From JALZAA01 sp035316005 (lineage in GTDB: Bacteria > Actinomycetota > Acidimicrobiia > IMCC26256 > JACDBD01): a DNA stretch of 6,158 bases. A program made the position numbers and the translations under genes. Numbering within the stretch: position 1 is the stretch's first letter; the number at the start of each line of letters is the position of its first letter. The DNA is taken from NCBI GenBank assembly GCA_035316005.1, contig DATFXK010000352.1, positions 1 through 6,158 on the forward strand, in the 5' to 3' direction. The notes under the pieces are model-generated. The model had not been told where the DNA came from. It worked only from the letters and a program-made list of their open reading frames with translations, and ran no database searches. Below are positions 1 to 6,158 of this stretch, one piece after another.

Positions 1-810
1 GAGCGCCACGGCGGTGGCGGCGTCGACGGTGGCGTCGAGCCGCGTGCGGTCGCCGAGCGGCGCCGCCATCAGCCGGCCCGTGTCGAGGAGACACACGACG
101 TCGCGGTCCTGCTCGACGCGGTACTGGTTGCTCATCGGCCGGCCCAGCCGCGCCGTCGCCCGCCAGTTGACCTGGCGGATGTCGTCGTCGGGCAGGTAGT
201 CGCGGATCGACTCGAAGTCGGTGCCGAGCCCGAGGGGACCGCGCGTCAGCCGCCCCGGGTCGCGGAAGCGTCCCTGGCGCACGGCGAGCACGAGTCGCCA
301 CGCCGCCAGGAGGTCGGGGTACACGAGCACCTCCGCCGGGTCGCCGCCCCGGCGGTACCACGCGGCCAGCCCGAGCGGGCCCCGCACCCGCGTCGCCGGG
401 CTCGGGAGCACGTGGCGGCCGCGGCGGCCCGCGCGCACCCGGGCGTCGAGGCGGCCGTCGGCCTCGGCCGGCTCCACGGCGATGTCGGGCACGAGCGGCT
501 GGCGCAACCGCAGCGTCCCCGCGCCCGTCCGGTCGGCGTCGAGCGTCAGCGACGTGGCCACGCCGCGAGCGAGGGCGCCGGGCACGTGCCGGTGCACCAC
601 GGGCCGGGGGCGGCTGACGACGGCGTCGACGACGAAGGCGGCGGCGGCGGCCACCGCCGCGAACAGGGCCACACCCGGGGCGACCAGCGCTGCGAGCGCG
701 CACGCGCCGAACAGCACCGCGGCACGCACCGTGGCGGTCACCGGCGCGACAGCCAGGCCGATCAGGGCGGCGGCGACGAGCGCCACCGCCGCGAGGATCG
801 TCCCGTCCAT
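1..810 (-). CDS. DUF58 family protein, C-terminus beyond the window edge
   Basis: The ATG at 810-808 opens a frame that stays open to the window edge, giving 270 residues with no stop. Residues 1-62 contain two hydrophobic stretches (about 5-24 and 30-61), probably a membrane hairpin. The DUF58 signature follows: GTDFESIRDYLP at 196-207, then VNWRATARLGRP at 214-225, then QYRVEQDRDVVCLLDTGRLM at 229-248, the start of the von Willebrand A-like part. The usual DxSxS metal-site motif reads DTGRLM here, so metal binding is doubtful. The rest of the A-like domain is missing only because the window ends. DUF58 proteins are typically encoded beside MoxR ATPases and are assumed to be their partners; no enzymatic activity is established. 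The start lies 3 bases after the MoxR stop with only a weak ribosome binding site, which suggests translational coupling. Family assignment is firm; role is inferred. Confidence 0.93.
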   Translation of the reverse strand, partial: MDGTILAAVALVAAALIGLAVAPVTATVRAAVLFGACALAALVAPGVALFAAVAAAAAFVVDAVVSRPRPVVHRHVPGALARGVATSLTLDADRTGAGTLRLRQPLVPDIAVEPAEADGRLDARVRAGRRGRHVLPSPATRVRGPLGLAAWYRRGGDPAEVLVYPDLLAAWRLVLAVRQGRFRDPGRLTRGPLGLGTDFESIRDYLPDDDIRQVNWRATARLGRPMSNQYRVEQDRDVVCLLDTGRLMAAPLGDRTRLDATVDAATAVAL

Positions 811-813
811 CGC

Positions 814-1760
<947 letters not shown>

Positions 1761-1764
<4 letters not shown>

Positions 1765-2963
1765 GGTGCTGTTCCTCCTTCGTTCGCGCGCGCCGTCGCA
1801 AGCTCCGGCTCTGCGGCACGGTCGGCAAAGCCGCCGCCGCCGCCGTTCGCGCGCGCCAGTGCCTGGCCGGCGGCGACGACGTCGACCGCGGTCCGGGCGG
1901 GCGCGAACAGCGCGTCGGTCTCGTCCGCCGTCCAGCCGAAACGGGTGGCCGCCGCCCGCAGCTCGGCCTCGGACGCGGTGGGCGCCAGGCCGGCGCGGCG
2001 CGCCAGCCGAGCCCGCGCCGCCGCCTGCAGCGGCGCGAGGGCCGAGGCCGGTTGGTTCGTGCGCGCCAGGGTGCCGGCGAGGGCGTCGACGTACTCGCGC
2101 CGGGGCGGCGGGAGCGGACGGGCCGCGTCCTCGGGCGGGCCGAGCCGCCGCCCGGCGGCGACCACCCCCAGCAGCGCGGCCAGGGTCAGCCCGACGAGCG
2201 CCGCCTGCCAGCGGCCCGGGATCGCGCCCAGACCGCTCGCATGGCCGTAGCCGTGCGCACCCTCGGCGAACGACACCGAGCGCGCGTCGCCGGCGGCGGC
2301 GAGACCGAAGCCGGCGTTGTCCGCCGTCCCGAGCAGCCGGTTCTGGAGCGGCGACGGGTCCGCGAGCGCGACGACCCGGCCCCGGCCGACCGTGGCCACC
2401 GTCGCGAGCACGCGCGATTCGTTCCCGAGCACGGGCGTCGTCGCGCCCGGCTCCGACCAGGAGCCCTCGCCGGCGGTGCGCACCGAACGCAGCCCGACGA
2501 CCTCGCGGGCGCCGCCCAGCGGCTCCGCGTCGCGGACGCCGGCGGAGGACCACACGGGCGGGTCGGCGAGCAACGCCGCGAGCAGGTCGGTTGCGCCCGG
2601 CCCACCGGCGAGGAGGCGGCCACCACCCTCGACGAACCGTCGCACGGCGCGCTCCTCGTCGTGACCGAGCCCGATCGGGTCGAGCACGACGAGCATGTCG
2701 GCTCCCGCGATCGCATCGCTCGTCACCTTGCCGCGTTGCGCCTCGGTGTCGTGGCCGTTCCGGCGCAGCAGCTCGGCGTACGCCCCCAGACCGTCGCGCC
2801 CGGTCGACAACGACGACGACCGCCGCGTCGTCTCGTCGGAGCCGCGGGTCGAGGAGTCGACGAGGGCCAGCACGATGTTCACGACGACCACGAGCACCAC
2901 GAGCACGATGACGGCGCGCACGGCGGGGTGAAGGCGTCGCCAGGTCGTTGTCCGCGCGCTCAC
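1761..2963 (-). CDS. DUF4350 domain membrane protein
   Basis: A 400-residue protein. A strongly hydrophobic segment (about 16-35, AVIVLVVLVVVVNIVLALVD) anchors the N-terminus. An extracytoplasmic or soluble part of about 40-250 carries the DUF4350 pattern: SSLSTGRDGLGAYAELLRRN (50-69), a strand ADMLVVLDP (88-96), then VRRFVEGGGRLLAGG (107-121), the layout of a class-I amidotransferase-like fold. No catalytic Cys is visible, so it is probably a binding or scaffold domain. A second membrane segment (about 252-271) leads to a charged helical C-terminal region with RREYVDALAGTLARTNQ (288-304), typical of this family. The tail from 371 is low-complexity with a run of five glycines. The GTG start at 2963 gives a GTGA overlap with the DUF4129 stop, and the TGA overlaps the MoxR start in the same way. 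The neighbours imply a role in the MoxR envelope module; its biochemical role is not known. Confidence 0.88.
1774..1780 (-). promoter_or_regulatory. Strong Shine-Dalgarno site for the MoxR gene
   Basis: The minus strand reads AAGGAGG here, 9 bases before the GTG at 1764-1762. It lies inside the last codons of the DUF4350 gene. It is the only near-perfect ribosome binding site seen at any gene junction in this window, and it decides the MoxR start within a frame that is open for more than 1 kb upstream. Confidence 0.8.
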
Positions 2964-3583
2964 CGGTCACCCGCCTGTTCGAGCACGCGCGGCCACGCCG
3001 CCCGTGCGCTGGACACGTCGGTCGCGGACGCATGTCGCCCGCCGTACGCGACGGCGTCGAACGTGACCGCTAGATCGTCGAACGCAGGCAGGCGGAGGCG
3101 CCGTGCCACCTGACCGGTCGTGATCGAGGAACGGAAGCTGATCGCGCCGGCCCGGTCGAGGCGCAATAAGCCGGCGCGGAACCGGAGCCGGAGCGCGGTG
3201 TCGAGGTCTCCGCGCCGCTCGGCGGCGTCGGCGTCGCGTTCGAGCCGGCCGGGGTCCAGGTTCTCGTCGCGCCCGCCGCGCTGTCGACCGGCGCCGATGC
3301 CCGCGTCGCTCGCGGCGCGCCGGCGGGCGACGAGGAGCGCGATCACCGTCACGATGCCGGCGAGCACGGCGGCGAGCACGACCTTGCCGACCAGCGACTC
3401 GGTGATCCGGGAGAGGAAGTCCCCGATGGGGCGGAGGCGGTCACCCAGCCAGTCCAACGCGCCCTCGAACGGGCGCGGGACGTCGGCCGGCTTGTAACGA
3501 CGGCTGCCGAGGATCTCCCGCGCCTGGTCCCGCGCCCGGTCGGGATCGACCTGCCCCGCCACGGCGAGCCGCACGCCGGTCAC
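2960..3583 (-). CDS. DUF4129 domain protein
   Basis: A 207-residue protein with one membrane segment (about 67-86, GKVVLAAVLAGIVTVIALLV) followed by basic residues. The N-terminal part (about 13-60, with DPDRARDQAREIL and ADVPRPFEGALDWLGDRL) is the short helical segment usual before the membrane helix in this family. After a charged linker, the DUF4129 domain occupies about 112-200: ERRGDLDTALRLRFRAGLLR (122-141), a short strand, ITTGQVARRL (154-163) where a T-x-x-E/Q pattern is expected, then FDDLAVTFDAVAYGG (168-182) with the family's terminal YG. The frame is open upstream as far as 4336 on the minus strand, but that extension runs antisense-like through the preceding gene and has no family features. 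The GTG at 3583 is preferred because it overlaps the upstream TGA as GTGA. DUF4129 domains sit beside MoxR/DUF58 genes or at the end of transglutaminase-like proteins. Function is unknown. Confidence 0.88.
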   Translation of the reverse strand: MTGVRLAVAGQVDPDRARDQAREILGSRRYKPADVPRPFEGALDWLGDRLRPIGDFLSRITESLVGKVVLAAVLAGIVTVIALLVARRRAASDAGIGAGRQRGGRDENLDPGRLERDADAAERRGDLDTALRLRFRAGLLRLDRAGAISFRSSITTGQVARRLRLPAFDDLAVTFDAVAYGGRHASATDVSSARAAWPRVLEQAGDR

Positions 3584-4545
3584 CTGCGGTCTGGGCCCGG
3601 CGGGGGCCCGGTCGGCGGAGGCGACGGAGGCGATGGCGGCGACGGCTCCCACCCCGGCGGCGGCGGGGCCCACCCGCCCCCGGCGCCGGGAGCAGGCTGC
3701 GTCCACGGCATCAGCGTCGGGGTGACGGCAGCGGCCGGCGCGCCGATGCGCTGCGCCATCAGCTGCAGGTCGAATCCTTCCTTCCGCACGCGCAGGTCGA
3801 AGTAGATGACGGCCACGACGGCGGCGACGAACGGGATGGTGAGCACGCTGGCGACCGCCCCGAACACCGCGCTGGCGAGGTCGTACACGAACTGGTTGTC
3901 GCGCCCGGCGAACAAGAGCGGCACCGAGAGCAGCCCGATCCCGGCGGCGACGGCCGTCGCCAGGAGGTTGGCCAAGGCCAGGATGCCGGCGGTCGGCCAC
4001 CAGCGGCGGCGGACGAGGTTGAACGAGCGCCGCAGGGCCTGGAATCCGCGCGGCCCCTCGATCAGCAGGACGGGAATAGCCACCGACCACGCGACGTACA
4101 GCCACACGCCGGGAACGATGCAGGCCGCGAACGCGAGCAGCACGATCACGCCGTGGATCAACGTGAGCCACAGCAGTGAGCCGAGCCGGCGGAAGCCGAA
4201 GCGAAGCGACTCCCGCCAGTCGGTCTCGGTGCCGAGGTACGTGTCGCTCACAGCCTTCAGGCACGCGGCCTCGGCCAGTGCGCTCGACACGATGTTGATC
4301 ACGAGGACCAGGAGCAGCGCGGCGAGGCCGGCCCACTCGCTGTCGGACGTCGTGGTCGTCGTGCCCGCCGTCGTCGACGTGTCGGGTAGCGACAGCGTGA
4401 TCAGGACGTTCAGGACCTGGACGGGCACGATCACGACCGCGACCGCCTTCAGCATGGTCGCGAACCTGGTCCGGTAGACCTTGATGCCGGCGTCGAGGAT
4501 CTCGCCGATGCCGAGCGGTCGCAGCTGCGCGGCGGTGCTGGCCAC
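3580..4545 (-). CDS. Polytopic membrane protein of the GPDPase_memb type
   Basis: A 321-residue integral membrane protein. It opens with LRPLGIGEILDAGIKVYRTR (8-27), the hallmark N-terminal amphipathic stretch of the glycerophosphoryl diester phosphodiesterase membrane domain family. Hydrophobic segments lie at about 31-53, 71-96, 122-162 (long enough for two helices, with the PGVW turn at 145-148), 184-213 and 222-249. Between segments the protein has a Thr/Ser-rich loop (55-69) and a conserved-looking EGPRGFQALRRSFNLVRRRW (163-182). No phosphodiesterase catalytic domain is present, so despite the family name no enzyme activity should be assumed. The last 40 residues are Pro/Gly-rich (PSPPSPPSPP at 301-310). 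The GTG start at 4545 is the first possible start after an in-frame TAG at 4557-4555. The gene overlaps DUF4129 by GTGA. In mycobacteria a related gene (Rv3689, recalled) precedes the same module. Confidence 0.85.
   Translation of the reverse strand: MASTAAQLRPLGIGEILDAGIKVYRTRFATMLKAVAVVIVPVQVLNVLITLSLPDTSTTAGTTTTTSDSEWAGLAALLLVLVINIVSSALAEAACLKAVSDTYLGTETDWRESLRFGFRRLGSLLWLTLIHGVIVLLAFAACIVPGVWLYVAWSVAIPVLLIEGPRGFQALRRSFNLVRRRWWPTAGILALANLLATAVAAGIGLLSVPLLFAGRDNQFVYDLASAVFGAVASVLTIPFVAAVVAVIYFDLRVRKEGFDLQLMAQRIGAPAAAVTPTLMPWTQPAPGAGGGWAPPPPGWEPSPPSPPSPPPTGPPPGPDRR
3617..3643. repeat. Three imperfect 9-base tandem copies encoding SPP repeats
   Basis: Plus-strand units GGAGGCGAC, GGAGGCGAT and GGCGGCGAC follow one another and encode the Ser-Pro-Pro repeats in the cytoplasmic or extracellular tail of the membrane protein at 3580-4545. 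The period is a multiple of three, so copy-number change would keep the frame. The array is short and may simply reflect a proline-rich linker. Confidence 0.6.
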
Positions 4546-4554
4546 GCCGGAAAG

Positions 4555-4624
4555 CTACGGCGTCAGCACCCGCGCCGCGTCGTCGGCTTCACCGAGGACC
4601 ACGCCGTACGCGAGGTACGGCCCC
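4555..4624 (-). other. Displaced C-terminus of the DUF2207 gene after a single-base frameshift
   Basis: At the minus-strand G run (plus-strand CCCC, 4621-4624) the reading frame of the DUF2207 gene changes. In the neighbouring frame the sequence continues PYLAYGVVLGEADDAARVLTP and stops at TAG (4557-4555). After the preceding IVMWG this reproduces the W-x-x-Y-L-x-Y-x-V-x-L-G ending expected in DUF2207 proteins. Adding one G to the run would give 1524 bases, a protein of 507 residues. In the unrepaired frame the tail instead reads RTSRTAWSSVKPTT to a TGA at 4563. Whether the missing base is in the organism or only in the consensus cannot be told from sequence alone. Confidence 0.82.
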
Positions 4625-6077
4625 ACATCACGATCCCGGCCGGCCCCACACCGTCGAGCTGGCCGTGGCGGTGGATGTACCGGCGGAACGCACCCCAGCG
4701 AGCGCGATGTCGCCGGCCCGATCGCGTCAATGCCCGGCCCGAGACGAGGCAGATCGCGGTGCCGAGGACCTGCGCCACGATCACGAGCGTGACGTACACG
4801 ACCGGCCGCGTGAAGAAGAACAGCGCGAAGCCGATGGCCGTGGTGATGAACGCGCCGCTCATGTCGACCAGCGGCAGCACCCGCGTGACGAAGCCGGCGC
4901 TCGTCGCCCGCTTCACGGCGTCCCGGCGGTAATGACGCCACCAGGGCGTCCGCCCCCGCCACACCGGCGGGCCTTCGACGACGCCTTCCTGCATCGCCTC
5001 GGCGCGCAGCCCGCCCAGCACGAGCCGCTCGCTCTCGTTCGCGCCGCTCTCGGTGGCCGGCACCGTCACGACGAGGCGATCCGGCCCGTACTCCTGGATG
5101 TCGATGGCCTTGCGCAGCGCCAGCGCGAGCGCGGTGCCGGCGACGGCGCGGCGATCAGGCCGGCCGTCGCCCCACAGCACCGACATCACGGCCGGGTCCG
5201 AGGCGTCGGGCGGGTCCGACAGCTCCTTCGGCACGTCGCTCACCTCGCGCCTCTGCTCGAGCTTCACCGAGACGGCGTGGCGAACGACAAGGAACCAGAA
5301 GATCGCCGGGAGACCGAACGCGACGGCGGTGATGATCCAGCGCACGATCTCGCTCTGCCGGTCGACGCTCCCCAGCGTCGCCTCGGTCGCCTGCTGGGTG
5401 ACCTCCCGCGTCTGCTGGACCTCCTGGAACGTCGGGAGGAACGCGATGTTCTGGACCGGCGCGGCGGGGACGAGCGCGGACGGGAACGCGAGCACGAGGC
5501 TCCCGTCGGTCCAGATCGGCGCCTGCGACGAGAACGCGACCGTGCTCGCTCCCCGCGGCTCGATCTTCCGGTCACGGCCGGCGTAGAGGTGCGGGTAGAG
5601 CGGGCCGGGGGCGGCCTCGGGGAGTGTGACGGTGCCGGTCAGCTCGATGTCCGGGTCCTGGCGGACGGCCTCCTCGGGTGACGCCACCACCGGGTAGTCG
5701 AGGACGGCGACGTCGGCGTAGCGGGTGACTGCCCTGGCGACGTCGAAGGACACGACCGCGCTGCTTCGATCGACCCGGACCTCCTGGTCGCCGAACTCGT
5801 TCGTCGTCGTCGTGGCGGGCGCGCCGTCGACGGCCACGTTGCCCACCGCGCCGAGACCCTGGGGAGCGGCGATGTCGACGGTTCCGCCGTCGTCGGCGAA
5901 CGTCACCGTCTCGTCGACGTGGAAGACACCCGCGGGCGAGACCGTGCCGCGCACGTCGATCGCCTCGATGGCCGAGCCCCGGCCTTCGGGGTTGTACTCC
6001 ACCTCGGGCCGGCAGCCCGCCGCGCCGAGCAGGACCGCGGGCGCGCCGAGTACGAGTGCGCCCCTGCCCGCGCGCAC
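4563..6077 (-). CDS. DUF2207 membrane protein, frame broken near the C-terminus
   Basis: As read, 504 residues. The N-terminus (MRAGRG, hydrophobic 7-20, then AAGC with Cys at 22) resembles a lipoprotein signal, though Ala at -3 makes the lipobox weak. A predicted extracytoplasmic beta-rich DUF2207 domain follows: IEAIDVRGTVSPAGVFHVDE (37-56), then ETVTFADDGGTVDI, up to about 215. A membrane helix lies at about 245-268, then a cytoplasmic region (275-400) with DPAVMSVLWGDG (294-305), and two more membrane helices (about 405-423 and 425-446). RWGAFRRYIHRHGQLDGVGP (460-479) is typical of the family's C-terminal part. The frame then fails: residues after G486 are unlike the family, which continues in another frame (see 4555-4624). 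The GTG at 6077 is the first possible start after the in-frame thiolase TAA, five codons upstream; no Shine-Dalgarno is seen. Function of the family is unknown; it is presumably an envelope protein. Confidence 0.85.
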   Translation of the reverse strand: MRAGRGALVLGAPAVLLGAAGCRPEVEYNPEGRGSAIEAIDVRGTVSPAGVFHVDETVTFADDGGTVDIAAPQGLGAVGNVAVDGAPATTTTNEFGDQEVRVDRSSAVVSFDVARAVTRYADVAVLDYPVVASPEEAVRQDPDIELTGTVTLPEAAPGPLYPHLYAGRDRKIEPRGASTVAFSSQAPIWTDGSLVLAFPSALVPAAPVQNIAFLPTFQEVQQTREVTQQATEATLGSVDRQSEIVRWIITAVAFGLPAIFWFLVVRHAVSVKLEQRREVSDVPKELSDPPDASDPAVMSVLWGDGRPDRRAVAGTALALALRKAIDIQEYGPDRLVVTVPATESGANESERLVLGGLRAEAMQEGVVEGPPVWRGRTPWWRHYRRDAVKRATSAGFVTRVLPLVDMSGAFITTAIGFALFFFTRPVVYVTLVIVAQVLGTAICLVSGRALTRSGRRHRARWGAFRRYIHRHGQLDGVGPAGIVMWGRTSRTAWSSVKPTTRRGC

Positions 6078-6092
6078 GGGAACCGGGGCGGG

Positions 6093-6158
6093 TTACAGCG
6101 CCCGGACGAGCGTGGCGTCGCCCTGGCCGCCGCCGCCGCACAGCGCGGCCGCGCCGAG
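6093..6158 (-). CDS. Thiolase (acetyl-CoA C-acyltransferase family), C-terminal end only
   Basis: Only the last 21 residues and TAA are in the window: LGAAALCGGGGQGDATLVRAL. The CGGGGQGDA stretch matches the C-terminal C-x-G-G-G motif of thiolases, whose Cys (codon at 6140-6138) is the proton-transferring catalytic residue. The protein ends 14 residues after it, as is normal for the family. Thiolases cleave 3-ketoacyl-CoA in fatty acid oxidation or condense acetyl-CoA; which subtype this is cannot be decided from the fragment. The stop is in frame with, and 15 bases before, the DUF2207 start, so the two genes may share a transcript, but there is no functional link I can support. Confidence 0.85.
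   Translation of the reverse strand, partial: LGAAALCGGGGQGDATLVRAL

Noticed and set aside
1781..1857. A 14-base direct repeat (CGTTCGCGCGCGCC at 1781-1794 and 1844-1857)
   Set aside because: Both copies encode the same short ARAN peptide in the low-complexity DUF4350 tail, in the same frame. It looks like compositional bias rather than an attachment or regulatory site.
1765..3033. Upstream extension of the MoxR frame to 3033, giving 739 residues
   Set aside because: The extension is arginine-rich with no family features, overlaps all of DUF4350, and the Shine-Dalgarno plus GTGA junction place the start at 1764.
3584..4336. Upstream extension of the DUF4129 frame, giving 458 residues
   Set aside because: It runs through the membrane protein gene in another frame with basic, non-family composition; the GTGA overlap at 3583 is the natural start.
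4616..4628. Programmed -1 frameshifting in the DUF2207 gene
   Set aside because: A -1 slip would restore the protein, but there is no X-XXY-YYZ heptamer and no obvious downstream stem-loop or stimulatory Shine-Dalgarno; a missing G is simpler.
4665..5681. Plus-strand open frame of 338 codons opposite DUF2207
   Set aside because: Arg/Asp/His-rich shadow of the DUF2207 gene with no domain or start-site support.
5572..6141. Minus-strand 189-codon frame over the thiolase end and DUF2207 start
   Set aside because: Arg/Gly-rich out-of-frame reading of the DUF2207 gene.

Overview
This is a very GC-rich window, with G or C at most third codon positions, frequent GTG starts and dense gene packing. 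Seven genes, two of them cut by the window edges, all run leftward on the minus strand with almost no intergenic DNA. The families point to Actinomycetota. The order GPDPase-membrane-domain protein, DUF4129, DUF4350, MoxR, DUF58 is, from memory, the order of the Mycobacterium tuberculosis Rv3689-Rv3693 block. A non-mycobacterial lineage such as Acidimicrobiia is possible but cannot be fixed from this sequence.

Layout in transcription order (right to left): the last 21 residues of a thiolase, including its catalytic Cys motif (6093-6158); a DUF2207 membrane protein with a probable N-terminal lipoprotein signal (6077 down to 4563); a polytopic GPDPase_memb-type protein with a proline-rich tail (4545-3580); a DUF4129 protein (3583-2960); a DUF4350 protein (2963-1761); a MoxR-type AAA+ ATPase (1764-814); and the first 270 residues of a DUF58 protein (810-1), whose C-terminus lies beyond the left edge. 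The longest gap between genes is 17 bases, so there is no gene-free stretch to describe. I saw no RNA gene, CRISPR array, mobile element, convincing promoter or terminator.

The last five genes look like one translationally coupled envelope module. GPDPase_memb/DUF4129, DUF4129/DUF4350 and DUF4350/MoxR each overlap by the same 4-base GTGA, and DUF58 starts 3 bases after the MoxR stop. MoxR ATPases with DUF58 partners are thought to act as chaperone-like systems; the DUF4129, DUF4350 and GPDPase_memb proteins would be the membrane-bound partners. No substrate is known here.

The most notable anomaly is in the DUF2207 gene. Its frame breaks at a four-base G run (plus-strand CCCC at 4621-4624), and the family-like C-terminus continues in the next frame to a TAG at 4555-4557. 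Restoring one G gives a clean 507-residue protein. This is either a consensus error or a real mutation. I found no sign of a wholly new system; this is a conserved but poorly understood actinobacterial module with one frame disruption.
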